Part shown: positions 21,016 through 29,557 of the stretch, piece by piece | Layout: the number at the start of each line of letters is the position of its first letter | How positions within the stretch are numbered: the stretch's first letter is position 1 | DNA from: Euzebyales bacterium | GTDB taxonomy: Bacteria; Actinomycetota; Nitriliruptoria; Euzebyales; JAHELV01 | Length of the DNA stretch: 42,549 nucleotides | Direction: 5' to 3' | Assembly (NCBI GenBank): GCA_035461305.1 | Contig: DATHVN010000224.1 | Location: forward strand, 1 to 42,549 | Translations under genes and position numbers: made by a program | The notes under the pieces: model-generated | Database searches by the model: none | What the model saw: only the letters and a program-made list of their open reading frames with translations | Told to the model about the DNA's origin: nothing

Positions 21016-22473
21016 TCAGCCGCCGTGCGGCGCGCGCGGCCATAGGGCCGTGGCGCCGTACGCGCCCGCAACCGGTGCGAGCACCAGGCCCGGCAGCATG
21101 TACCGCCACGAGAACTGGTAGACCGAGGGTGCGAGCATCACGATCAGCGCACCCGCGACCCACGGCAGCGCAACCCAGCGCAACGGGGTCCGGAAGGCGG
21201 CCCCGACCGCACCCAGCACCAGCGCAATCGCCAGCAGCATGCCGGATGTGGAGCCGATGCTGAGCTGGTAGCCGCGCAACAGCCGGGCCTGGCCCGGATC
21301 CAGGCGCAGCACCGGTGGGGCACCGTCGAACGTCGCATCGAAGGTGCTGTCGCGGAACGACCGTGGATACTCGAGCTGGAACCGCCATCTGGCGACGCGG
21401 ACGTCGCCTTCGTACTGGCGTCTGGTGGGCGCGAACGCCTTGACCATGTCGGAGGCGACGGCGCGGACGAAGTCACCGGGTTGCGCGAGGATGGCGCGCT
21501 TCGCGAAGTCACGGAGCACGTCGTCGGTTGTCGCCCCCGGCGGGGCGTCGGCGGGATCGAAGATCCAGGCAGGCGTCGAGCGGTCCCACATGTACGCCTC
21601 GATCTTCATGCGGCTGCCGAGCGGCTCCGCCGGGCACAGCGAGCGCTGTGAGGCGGGCGGGTCCACACGGGAGCAGTCGACCCACGGCGCGATCCGCGCG
21701 TACAGCATCCGTCCCCCGATCGAGGTCAGGCCGAGCTCGCCGGTCTCGGCACGGAACGCCAGCAGCATGGCCAGAACCGGCAGGGCAACCATCGCTACGC
21801 ACAGGACCGCCGCGGCCGCCCGCTGGCGCAGCAGCCGGTGCTCGATCAGCAGGTAGCCGATCAACGGAACGATCAGCAGGACGCCGACCAGCCGGATCGA
21901 CACCGCAAGCCCCAGCGCGAGCCCCGCGAGGCCGGCCGTGACGAGCCGTGTCCGCGCTGTGCCGAGCCGGCCAACCCGGTCGGTCAGGAAGGCGAACGCG
22001 ACGAAGGTCAGCAGCTCGAACCAGGTCTCGCCGAGCACGTAATGCTGGATGACCAGCTGATAGCCGTCGAGCAGCAGGGGCGCGGCGGCGACCGCGGCGA
22101 TCCACGGACGGGCGCCGGCGCGCAGAAGCAGCACGTAGATGCCCGCGGCGATGAGCAGACCGACGGCATGCTGCACCCACACGACCGTCGCCAGGTCTCC
22201 GACGGCGAGGATCCCGCGCAGCACGACCGAGTAGCCGACCGGCCAGTAGCCTGCGGAGGACAGCTCGGCGGTGTTGGCGAGGTAGTACAGGGAGTCGTTG
22301 AGGAAGAAGGCCGGTTGGTAGGCGCTGACGGTGACGACCCGCAGCACCACGCCCGCCACGAACAGCGCGGCGAACAGCCAGTGTGGGACGAGTGGCCTTG
22401 GGTGGTCCGGCTCCGGGCGCAGCGCCGCGCGGGCGTGAGCGTCGCTGTATCCAAGGTTGAGTCGGGTCGCCAT
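21016..22473 (-). CDS. GT-C family integral membrane glycosyltransferase
   Basis: A 485-residue polytopic protein with roughly ten helices. The first extracytoplasmic loop has FLNDSLYYLANTAEL; its Asp fits the catalytic acidic residue of GT-C enzymes (PMT/ArnT-like) that use polyprenyl-phosphate sugars. Most of the C-terminal half is a soluble loop with several Trp. The ATG at 22473 is preceded by a GGGGG tract; the ATG at 22500 is an alternative. It is divergent from a second GT-C gene at 22685. The pair may glycosylate a cell-wall polymer or surface protein, but the acceptor is unknown. Confidence 0.8.
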   Translation of the reverse strand: MATRLNLGYSDAHARAALRPEPDHPRPLVPHWLFAALFVAGVVLRVVTVSAYQPAFFLNDSLYYLANTAELSSAGYWPVGYSVVLRGILAVGDLATVVWVQHAVGLLIAAGIYVLLLRAGARPWIAAVAAAPLLLDGYQLVIQHYVLGETWFELLTFVAFAFLTDRVGRLGTARTRLVTAGLAGLALGLAVSIRLVGVLLIVPLIGYLLIEHRLLRQRAAAAVLCVAMVALPVLAMLLAFRAETGELGLTSIGGRMLYARIAPWVDCSRVDPPASQRSLCPAEPLGSRMKIEAYMWDRSTPAWIFDPADAPPGATTDDVLRDFAKRAILAQPGDFVRAVASDMVKAFAPTRRQYEGDVRVARWRFQLEYPRSFRDSTFDATFDGAPPVLRLDPGQARLLRGYQLSIGSTSGMLLAIALVLGAVGAAFRTPLRWVALPWVAGALIVMLAPSVYQFSWRYMLPGLVLAPVAGAYGATALWPRAPHGG

Positions 22474-22684
22474 GCTGGAGATCCCCCGCGGCGCGGTCAT
22501 CCGCCGATGCACGTGCCTGGCTGCGGATGGTCGGGTGCCAGCCGGGCTCGGGCCGACAACGTAGCACCTCCCCCCGGCGCCCGAGTCGTCGGCGCGGGCG
22601 AGCGCCCCTGCCGGACGGCGGTCGTCATCATTGCTAGGCTCCGAGCGCTGCGTGACGTGGGTGTGACGGGGTCGGGAGGATCGA

Positions 22685-24238
22685 GTGACAACGACCCTGC
22701 AGACGAGGGTGAACCACCGAGGGAGCACCACGACAGCATGGCGTCCGGTCGCCCGCTGGGAGGTACTCGCTGTCGGCGCGGCGATGGTGGTCGTCGCCGT
22801 CATCGGTGTCGTCGCCATTGGCAGGGACGCACCGTTGTTGTGGGACGAGGCCGTCTACAGCCTGCGGGTCCGCGACCTGGTCGGAGCGGGCGTCCGCGGG
22901 CAGTACTGGATCGAGGTGCGGGCGCCGGGCCTGCCCGTGCTGCTGTCGCCGGTCGGGATGCTGCCCGGCGGCGCGGACGTGCTGCTCAACGGCGACGCTG
23001 TGGCGCTGCGGGCCGCGTGCCTGACCTACGCGGTCGTCGGCGTCGGACTCACGTGGCTGATCGCGCGGCTCCTGCTCGGCCCGTCTGTCGCGGCGGTGGC
23101 CGCCTGGTTGCTGGCGATGGCACCTGGATGGCACGACAGCTCCTGGCAGGTCATGCCCGACATCCCGGGCGCGGTGCTGACCCTGTCGGCGATGGCGGTG
23201 GTGCTGTGCGCCGCGCGGGGTGCTCGCCTCTCGTGGTGGGCGCTGCTCGCGGCGCCACTGGCCGGCGCCGCGACCCTCGTGCGCTACGGCGCTCCGCTGC
23301 TGCTCGTCCCCGCCGTTCTTGCCGCCCTCCTGCTGCGGTGGCGGACCGCGGCGTCGTCGAAGCTGCGCAGCCTCACCGTGCTGGCGCTGACGGCCGCCGC
23401 GGCGGGTGTCGTGTGGTTCGTCCCGCCGGTGAGTGGTTCGACCCGCCCACCGGTGTTCATCTTCGCGGCACGCCAGGACGAGAAGGCCATTCCGGCCCTG
23501 GCGAGCGCAGCGGACTTCCTCGGTGCGCTGGTGGCGCTCGTCGGGCCGGTCTTCGCAACGCTGGTCATCGTCGGCGGTGGCGTGGCGGCGGCCGCGGCGC
23601 TCCGGCGTCCTACCCTGCGTGGCCCGGTCATCGCGTCCGGGCTCATTGCGCTGAGCGTCCTGCTCCTCATGCTGTTCGGCATCGCCGAGTATCACGTGCG
23701 CTACCTCACGCCATGCCTGCCGTTCCTCGCGATCCTCGCCGCGGTGGGGCTGACCCAGCTCGCCGAGCGGCTCCCACCGGGCGCGGTCGCCGGGCTGGCC
23801 GCGGCGGTCGCCGTCGCCGGTGTGGGTGTGGCCGCCGACACGGCGGTGGACCGCGCGAACGAGATGCTGCGCACGTTCGGGCCGGCCCGCGCCGCCTACC
23901 GGGACATCGCGGAGGTCACGGCGCGTCCGTGCGTCGTGCTGGACAACAACCCGACCGCGGAGTGGTACACCGGCTGCGCCTCGTTCGGTATCCCCAGATC
24001 ACGAGGCGCCCTGGCCCGCACCCTGCCGCGTGCGGGCGTCGCGCCGGACGAGCCGGTGTTCGTGCTGCTCCGCAACTGGCCGAACGTGGCGAACCCCGAC
24101 CCCCCGGTCCGGGCACTGCTCGAGCAGGTGGCCGTCGGTGCTGTCGACACCTCGGACATGGTCACCGTGCTCGACATGGGCTCCGTCGAGGACGTCACCG
24201 CGAGACTCGAGCGACACCAGGCGCTGGACAGGCCCTGA
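22685..24238 (+). CDS. GT-C family glycosyltransferase (ArnT/PMT-like)
   Basis: A 517-residue membrane protein with about eleven helices. DAPLLWDEAVYSLRVRDL carries the Asp-Glu pair of the first loop characteristic of GT-C enzymes, followed by EVRAPGLPVLLSPVG. The C-terminal soluble region (about residues 400-517) includes VVLDNNPTAEWYTGC, similar to PMT-family ends. The GTG at 22685 follows GGGAGGATCGA, a strong ribosome-binding site. It faces away from the glycosyltransferase at 21016 across 211 bp that must hold both promoters. Donor and acceptor are unknown. Confidence 0.82.
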   Translation: MTTTLQTRVNHRGSTTTAWRPVARWEVLAVGAAMVVVAVIGVVAIGRDAPLLWDEAVYSLRVRDLVGAGVRGQYWIEVRAPGLPVLLSPVGMLPGGADVLLNGDAVALRAACLTYAVVGVGLTWLIARLLLGPSVAAVAAWLLAMAPGWHDSSWQVMPDIPGAVLTLSAMAVVLCAARGARLSWWALLAAPLAGAATLVRYGAPLLLVPAVLAALLLRWRTAASSKLRSLTVLALTAAAAGVVWFVPPVSGSTRPPVFIFAARQDEKAIPALASAADFLGALVALVGPVFATLVIVGGGVAAAAALRRPTLRGPVIASGLIALSVLLLMLFGIAEYHVRYLTPCLPFLAILAAVGLTQLAERLPPGAVAGLAAAVAVAGVGVAADTAVDRANEMLRTFGPARAAYRDIAEVTARPCVVLDNNPTAEWYTGCASFGIPRSRGALARTLPRAGVAPDEPVFVLLRNWPNVANPDPPVRALLEQVAVGAVDTSDMVTVLDMGSVEDVTARLERHQALDRP

Positions 24239-24390
24239 GCCCGGCGTCTGCGGCACAGCCGCCTGTTGACGGCCCGACGGTCCGACGGCACCATCGCCGG
24301 GGCTCGTCACGCACGCGCCCGGTCGGCCGATGATGAGCGCCGCCGCCGGGCGACCGTCCACACCAGCAGCAGATCGGGAGAAGACAGACG

Positions 24391-25887
24391 ATGACCCTCA
24401 CCGCCACGGACTGGCGCGACCGTGCGCACACCCTCGGCGTCGAGGTCCGGCCGTTCATCGACGGCGACCATCGGGAGCCGCGCAGCACCGCGACGTTCGC
24501 CGACACCAGCCCCCGTGACGGGAGCGCACTTGCGGCGGTGCCGAACTGCGACGCGACTGACGTCGACGCGGCCGTGGCGGCCGCTCGGCGTGCGTTCGAC
24601 GACGGGCGGTGGCGCAACCGGTCGCCGCGCTCGCGCCGACGTGCGCTGCTGGCGTTCGCCGACGCGATCGAGGCGCACCGCGATGAGCTGGCGCTGTTGG
24701 AATCGCTCGACGTCGGCAAGCCGATCACCGACGCCCGGCGCGTCGACGTGCCCGGCTGCGCCAACACCATCCGCTGGTACGCCGAGGCGGTCGACAAGAT
24801 CTACGACGAGGTCGCGCCCACCGGCCCCGACGCCCTGGCGCTGATCCGCCGTGAGCCGGTCGGCGTGGTCGGTGCGGTGGTCCCGTGGAACTACCCGTTG
24901 ATCCTGGCGGCGTGGAAGATCGGACCCGCGCTGGCGGCCGGCAACACGGTGGTGCTCAAACCGGCCGAGCAGTCACCGCTGTCCGCGCTGCTGCTGGGCC
25001 GCCTGGCCGCTGAGGCCGGGCTGCCCGACGGCGTGCTCAACGTCGTCCCGGGCGACGGCCCCTCGGCCGGCGAGCCGCTCGGGCGTCACCCTGGCGTCGA
25101 CGCGGTCGCCTTCACCGGCTCAACGGAGGTGGGACGACGCTTCCTTCGGTACGCCGCCGAGTCGAACCTCAAGGAGGTGTCGCTCGAGCTCGGTGGCAAG
25201 AGCCCGCAGGTGGTGTTCGCGGACTGCCCGGACGTGGACGCCGCCGCGCAGGCGATCGCCTGGGGCATCTTCTACAACGCCGGGCAGACCTGCCACGCCG
25301 GCTCACGCCTGGTGGTCGAGGCCGCTGTCGAGGACCAGCTGTTGGAGGGCATCGCGGAGACGGCCGCCGGGCTCCAGCCGGGCGATCCCCTGGACCCCGA
25401 GACCAGGATGGGTGCGATCGTCAGCAGCGAGCAGCACCGGCGCGTCACCCGCTACCTGGACCTCGGCCGCGAGGAGGCGCAGGTCCGACTTGGCGGCGGC
25501 ACGGCGGAACCCGTCGACGGTGGTTTCTACGTCGAGCCGACGGTCTTCAGCGGGGTCGACAACGCCATGCGCATCGCCCGTGACGAGATCTTCGGGCCGG
25601 TGCTGACCGTCCACCGGTTCGACGGCGCGCCGGACCGGGGCATCGCGCTGGGCAACGACACCGACTACGGCCTCGCAGCCGCAGTCTGGACGAGCGACCT
25701 GTCGCGAGCGCACCGGGTGGCACGCGAGCTTCGTGCCGGGACGGTGTGGGTCAACACCTTCGACATCAGCGACCTCGCGACGCCGTTTGGTGGATACAAG
25801 GCCTCGGGCTTCGGCGGCCGGGACCGGTCGCTCCACGCGTTCGACCACCTCACCCAGCTCAAGACGACCTGGATCGCGCTTGACTGA
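24391..25887 (+). CDS. NAD(P)-dependent aldehyde dehydrogenase (PuuC-like)
   Basis: A 498-residue aldehyde dehydrogenase. Conserved elements are PWNYPL (cofactor/oxyanion Asn), KPAEQSPLS, FTGSTEVGR, the general base in LELGGKSPQ (about residue 268), the catalytic Cys in NAGQTCHAGSR (about 302), EIFGPVL and PFGGYKASGFGG. It oxidises an aldehyde to the acid. It is closest in appearance to gamma-glutamyl-aminobutyraldehyde or betaine-aldehyde dehydrogenases, which sequence alone cannot separate. The GTG of the next gene (enolase superfamily) lies 17 bp downstream. This is the first gene of a three-enzyme catabolic operon. Confidence 0.93.
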   Translation: MTLTATDWRDRAHTLGVEVRPFIDGDHREPRSTATFADTSPRDGSALAAVPNCDATDVDAAVAAARRAFDDGRWRNRSPRSRRRALLAFADAIEAHRDELALLESLDVGKPITDARRVDVPGCANTIRWYAEAVDKIYDEVAPTGPDALALIRREPVGVVGAVVPWNYPLILAAWKIGPALAAGNTVVLKPAEQSPLSALLLGRLAAEAGLPDGVLNVVPGDGPSAGEPLGRHPGVDAVAFTGSTEVGRRFLRYAAESNLKEVSLELGGKSPQVVFADCPDVDAAAQAIAWGIFYNAGQTCHAGSRLVVEAAVEDQLLEGIAETAAGLQPGDPLDPETRMGAIVSSEQHRRVTRYLDLGREEAQVRLGGGTAEPVDGGFYVEPTVFSGVDNAMRIARDEIFGPVLTVHRFDGAPDRGIALGNDTDYGLAAAVWTSDLSRAHRVARELRAGTVWVNTFDISDLATPFGGYKASGFGGRDRSLHAFDHLTQLKTTWIALD

Positions 25888-25904
25888 GGCGGGACCGACC
25901 ACCG

Positions 25905-27083
25905 GTGAAGATCGCGCGCATCGTCGTCGACCGGCTGGAGCTGCCGCTGGATCCGCCGTTCGCAGCGAGCTGGGATCCGATGCCACGCGGGCGGCTGCCG
26001 GCGACGGTCGTGCACATCGAGACCGATGACGGCCACGTCGGCGTCGGCGGTGGAGACGCGTTGCACGGTGTCGAGCCGTACCTCGAACTGCTGATCGGCA
26101 CCGACCCCCTGCGCATCGAGCAGCAGGTGCGCCGCCTCGAGACGATCGACCTCCACGCCGGCCGGCCGTGGCCGATCGAGCTCGCCCTGTGGGACCTGAT
26201 CGGCGTGGTCCACCGGCAGCCCGTCTGGCGGTTGTTCGGTGGCGTCGGCGACCGCGTCGACGCCTACGCGTCGCTGGGTGCCCGGCGTGACGCCGACGAC
26301 CTTGCTGCGGCGGCACGTGACCTGCGCGACCGCGGGTTCCGGGCCTGCAAGGTGCGGGTCGACGCCCACCGCCCGCACGTGGCCATCCCCGCCGTGCAGG
26401 CCGTCCGCACCGCAGTGGGACCGGCGATGGCCCTGATGGTCGACCTCAACCAGGCATGGCGCATGGCCGGTGACACGACGCCCGCGATCGATCTCGCGAT
26501 CGCCCGACGCTTCGCCGACGCGTTCGCCGAGCTCGACGTCACCTGGATGGAGGAGCCGCTGCCGGCGGCCGACCACACGGGGCTCGCAGCACTGCGCGCC
26601 ACCGCCCGGGTCCGCATCGCCGGCGGCGAGCTGACACGCACGTTCGACCAGGCGCTGGCCGACGTGCTGGCGGACCGCTACGACGTCCACCAGCCAGATG
26701 TCGCGCTGTCGGGCATGTGGCGGGGGCGGACGATCGCCGACGTGGCGCTGCACCGGGGTCGCTGGTACACGCCCCACACCTGGACCGACGGGATCGGGTT
26801 GCTGGCGAACCTGCACGTCTGCGCCGGGGTCGGCGGCGGCCCGTACCTGGAGTTCCCCTACGATCCCGCCGGGTGGACGACAGCCCGGCGTGACTTCATG
26901 CTCGCGGCGCCGATCGAGGTCGACGACGGCGTGCTGGTCGCACCTGACACCCCCGGGCTCGGCGTCGCGCTCGACGACGGCGCGGTCTCACGCACCCGCG
27001 TCACCAGGATCGCGGTGACCGCCCGCGGCGTCGAGCACACGTCACGTGGTGCACGCAGCGAGGGCGATGGACACACGTCATGA
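25905..27083 (+). CDS. Mandelate racemase/muconate lactonizing enzyme family protein
   Basis: A 392-residue enolase-superfamily enzyme. The capping domain is followed by a barrel with ACKVRVDAH (K-x-R base, about residue 147), metal ligands Asp in LMVDLNQAW, Glu in WMEEPLP and Glu in IAGGE, and TPHTWTDGIG with the general His. The family abstracts a proton alpha to a carboxylate, often in sugar-acid dehydration or racemisation. The start is GTG. The last 13 residues, SRGARSEGDGHTS, do not look like the barrel and are encoded by a diverged leader repeat. The stop overlaps the alcohol dehydrogenase ATG (ATGA). Confidence 0.9.
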   Translation: MKIARIVVDRLELPLDPPFAASWDPMPRGRLPATVVHIETDDGHVGVGGGDALHGVEPYLELLIGTDPLRIEQQVRRLETIDLHAGRPWPIELALWDLIGVVHRQPVWRLFGGVGDRVDAYASLGARRDADDLAAAARDLRDRGFRACKVRVDAHRPHVAIPAVQAVRTAVGPAMALMVDLNQAWRMAGDTTPAIDLAIARRFADAFAELDVTWMEEPLPAADHTGLAALRATARVRIAGGELTRTFDQALADVLADRYDVHQPDVALSGMWRGRTIADVALHRGRWYTPHTWTDGIGLLANLHVCAGVGGGPYLEFPYDPAGWTTARRDFMLAAPIEVDDGVLVAPDTPGLGVALDDGAVSRTRVTRIAVTARGVEHTSRGARSEGDGHTS

Positions 27084-27084
27084 G
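27049..27084 (+). repeat. Diverged leader repeat fused to the 3' end of the enolase-superfamily gene
   Basis: GTGCACGCAGCGAGGGCG then ATGGACACACGTCATGAG aligns with the ctaE repeat over its whole length with a 2-base gap. The GATGGA tract stays 8 bases before the ATG, and the ATGA junction is kept. Here the frame is open to the upstream gene, so the repeat became its C-terminus (ending GHTS). Confidence 0.65.
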
Positions 27085-28180
27085 GGTGCGCGCGGCCGTG
27101 TGCACGTCGGTGGGCGGGCCGGTCGAGGTCCGCGACGTCGACCTTCGCGCACCGGGACCTGGCGAGGTGCTGGTGCGCATCACCGCGACGGGCGTGTGCG
27201 CCAGCGACGTGCACGTCATCGACGGCACGCTGCCCAAGCCGATGCCGATCGTGCCCGGCCACGAGGCTGCGGGGCGCGTCGCCGAACTGGGCCCCGGGGT
27301 CGACGACCTCGCGGTCGGCGACCACGTCGTCCTCACGATCCTGCCCTGGTGTGGCCGCTGCGCGCCATGTGAGGCGGGCCGGCGCCGCGCGTGCACGTGG
27401 GCGGCTGAACTGGCGGCCACCGGCACCGTGGACGGCGTCACGACGGCCCTGTCGCTCGACGGCGCGCCGCTGCACCACTTCACGGGTGTCTCGTCGTGGG
27501 CCGAGCACGCGGTGGTCCCCCGGACCGGTGTGGTCCCGATCACGGCAGAGCTGCCGTCGTCGCAGGCGGCGCTGCTGGGGTGCGCGGTCGCGACCGGGTT
27601 CGGCGCCGTCCGCTCGGCGGCGCGGGTGCGCGCCGGGCACTCCGTGGCGGTCATCGGGTGCGGAGGCGTCGGCCTCAACGTGGTGCAGGCCGCCGCGCTG
27701 GCGGGCGCAGCACCGGTGCTCGCCGTCGACCGCAACCCTGACGCACTCCGGACCGCCGCGGCGCTGGGTGCGACCCACACGTTGCCGGTCGACGACGCAC
27801 CTGCCGACGCGCTCATCCGGCAGATCGCGCCGCACGGCGTCGACCACTGCTTCGAGGTCCTCGGACGGCCGGCCACCGTCGAGGCGGCGTGGCGTGCCAC
27901 CGCGGCGGGCGGGCAGACCACCGTCGTCGGTCTGCTGCCCGTGACATCGACCATCACGCTCGACGCGTACCCGCTGATCTCCGAGAAGCGACTCGTCGGC
28001 ACCTACCTCGGTGGCGTGGAGCCGGCGCGCGACCTTCCGGAGCTCGCACGCGCGGCGCTGAACGGCGCCATCTCGCTGGCGGGCCTCATCGAGGAGACCT
28101 CGCTCGACGATCTGCCCACAGCCGTCGAACGCGTGCGCAGTGGCACGGTCACCGCCCGGCTGGTCGTCACACTGACGTGA
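27080..28180 (+). CDS. Zinc-dependent alcohol dehydrogenase (MDR superfamily)
   Basis: A 366-residue medium-chain dehydrogenase. Catalytic zinc ligands are Cys in TGVCASDVH and GHE in VPGHEAAG. The structural zinc site is CGRCAPCEAGRRRAC. The Rossmann motif is VAVIGCGGVGLNVVQ (about residue 192). It oxidises an alcohol or polyol with NAD(P). With the aldehyde dehydrogenase and the enolase-superfamily enzyme it suggests stepwise breakdown of a polyol or sugar acid; the substrate is unknown. The ATG overlaps the upstream stop. Confidence 0.93.
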   Translation: MRVRAAVCTSVGGPVEVRDVDLRAPGPGEVLVRITATGVCASDVHVIDGTLPKPMPIVPGHEAAGRVAELGPGVDDLAVGDHVVLTILPWCGRCAPCEAGRRRACTWAAELAATGTVDGVTTALSLDGAPLHHFTGVSSWAEHAVVPRTGVVPITAELPSSQAALLGCAVATGFGAVRSAARVRAGHSVAVIGCGGVGLNVVQAAALAGAAPVLAVDRNPDALRTAAALGATHTLPVDDAPADALIRQIAPHGVDHCFEVLGRPATVEAAWRATAAGGQTTVVGLLPVTSTITLDAYPLISEKRLVGTYLGGVEPARDLPELARAALNGAISLAGLIEETSLDDLPTAVERVRSGTVTARLVVTLT

Positions 28181-28195
28181 CGCACGGTCTGAGGC

Positions 28196-28519
28196 TCAGC
28201 CGGTGTGGGCCGGCTCCGCGATCAGGTCGGGGGCGTCGAACGCCAGGTCCGCCAGGTGGTTGGCGCAACAGCGGTGGCTGTCGAGGTGACCCGGAACCCA
28301 CGCCTCGACCGGCGCCCGCAGCATGTACACCCGCTCGGCGGGCCCGCTGGTCACCAGGTCGTAGACGTCGATGTGCTCGACGGCGGTCGCGACGCTCCGC
28401 CTGCAGCACGCGAACACGGGTGCGCCGTCGCGCCAACCGCCCTCGAACTCATCGAGCAGCTTGGCACGCGCACCGGGACCGGGAGCGGTCATCGCAGCTG
28501 AGGGATCTACGGCGTTCAT
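28196..28519 (-). CDS. Hypothetical protein, Cys-rich, about 107 residues
   Basis: This open frame has a plausible protein composition. A CC pair lies at about residue 38 (FACCRR) and a second in SHRCCANHL (about 85), with a conserved-looking middle EHIDVYDLVTSGPAERVYML. The paired Cys and His could bind metal. No family was recognised. It ends 15 bp from the convergent alcohol dehydrogenase stop and starts 110 bp downstream of proC on the same strand. A plus-strand frame over the same bases looks less protein-like. The ATG at 28492 is an alternative start. Confidence 0.5.
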   Translation of the reverse strand: MNAVDPSAAMTAPGPGARAKLLDEFEGGWRDGAPVFACCRRSVATAVEHIDVYDLVTSGPAERVYMLRAPVEAWVPGHLDSHRCCANHLADLAFDAPDLIAEPAHTG

Positions 28520-28629
28520 ACGGCAATGCTATCGGCAGACCCCGGCATCGCCCACCCTTTCCCACGTGCCCAGCTTCGGACCGCGCGGAGTCGGGTGTCC
28601 GACGGCCGTGGATCGCCGACAGCGCGTCC

Positions 28630-29454
28630 TCAGCTGCCCAGCTCGCGCGAACGCAGCGTCGCAGCCTCGATGGCGTTGATGAACGCGGCACGAACCCGTT
28701 CCTGTTCGAGGACGCGGATTGCGGCGATCGTCGTGCCGCCCGGCGAGGTGACCGACTCGCGCAGCTCCACCGGATGACGACCCGAGTCACGCAGCATGTG
28801 GGCACTGCCCACCATGGTCTGGGCGATCAGCTCGGTCGCGACGTCACGCGGCAGACCGAGCAGGATGGCCGCGTCGATCATGGTCTCGGCCAGCAGGAAC
28901 ACGTACGCGGGACCCGAGCCGGACAGGCCGGTCACCGCGTCGAGCTGCTCCTCGGCCAGCTCGATGACCTTGCCGACGTGTCCGAGGATGGTCCGCGCCA
29001 CCTCGACGTCGGCTGGTCCGGCGTGCGCTCCGGCGGCCAGGACACTCATCGCCTCGTCGACCTGCACCGGCACGTTGGACATCACCCGCACGACGGGCAG
29101 GTCCTCGAGCAGCGCCGCCTCGATGGTCGCGGTCGACACGCCGGCAGCGACCGAGATCAGCGTCTGCCCGCGGTGCAGCTTCGCGGCGATCTCGGCGAGC
29201 AGCTCCGCCATGCTCTGGGGCTTGACGGCGATGAGCACGACGTCCGCGCCCGCGGCAGCGTCGGCCGAGTTGGTGTGGACGGTCACGTCATGGCGCTCGG
29301 CCACCTGCTGGGCACGGCGCTCTGACCTGGTCGTGCACACGATCTGGTCGGCGCGCCACGCACCCGAGCGCAGCAGCCCGGACAGCAGTGCCTCACCCAT
29401 CCGGCCGGTGCCGAGGATCGCCAGCCGCCGTGCCTGTTGGTCGGTGTCACTCAT
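28630..29454 (-). CDS. proC: Pyrroline-5-carboxylate reductase
   Basis: A 274-residue enzyme making proline from pyrroline-5-carboxylate with NAD(P)H. The Rossmann motif LAILGTGRMGEALLSGLL lies at about residue 11, and VLIAVKPQ and ISVAAGVS follow. The C-terminal dimer/active-site run is LSGSGPAYVFLLAE, then REqVTSPGGTT-type ELRESVTSPGGTT. Length is typical. The ATG at 29454 is directly preceded by two 28-bp repeats related to the ctaE leader repeat. Downstream on the same strand lies the hypothetical gene at 28196. Proline dehydrogenase lies upstream on the same strand, so synthesis and breakdown of proline are adjacent. Confidence 0.96.
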   Translation of the reverse strand: MSDTDQQARRLAILGTGRMGEALLSGLLRSGAWRADQIVCTTRSERRAQQVAERHDVTVHTNSADAAAGADVVLIAVKPQSMAELLAEIAAKLHRGQTLISVAAGVSTATIEAALLEDLPVVRVMSNVPVQVDEAMSVLAAGAHAGPADVEVARTILGHVGKVIELAEEQLDAVTGLSGSGPAYVFLLAETMIDAAILLGLPRDVATELIAQTMVGSAHMLRDSGRHPVELRESVTSPGGTTIAAIRVLEQERVRAAFINAIEAATLRSRELGS

Positions 29455-29459
29455 GTCGC

Positions 29460-29522
29460 GCGACCTACCGCTTCGCTACTCGAGGTCTCGTCATGCGACC
29501 TACCGCTTCGCTACTCGAGGTC
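29460..29522 (-). repeat. Tandem 28-bp repeats before proC (related to leader repeat)
   Basis: Two identical 28-bp units lie at 29460-29487 and 29495-29522 (35-bp period). On the minus strand they read GACCTCGAGTAGCGAAGCGG then TAGGTCGC. This matches GCCTCGAGCAGCGACAGCGGTAGG of the opuCD copy except for one missing base and a few changes. The proximal copy ends ACATGAG on the proC start. The missing base breaks the SSSDSGRHTS frame, so similarity survives at DNA level only. Confidence 0.8.
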
Positions 29523-29557
29523 ATGGGCGCCGAGCCTAGCTGACCACGCAGGTGGCG

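Noticed and set aside
21838-24333. 831-codon plus-strand frame across the two glycosyltransferase genes
   Set aside because: It spans two genes and their promoter region in a shifted frame, with Arg/Gly/Pro-rich composition. The GT-C proteins in other frames have clear helices and motifs.
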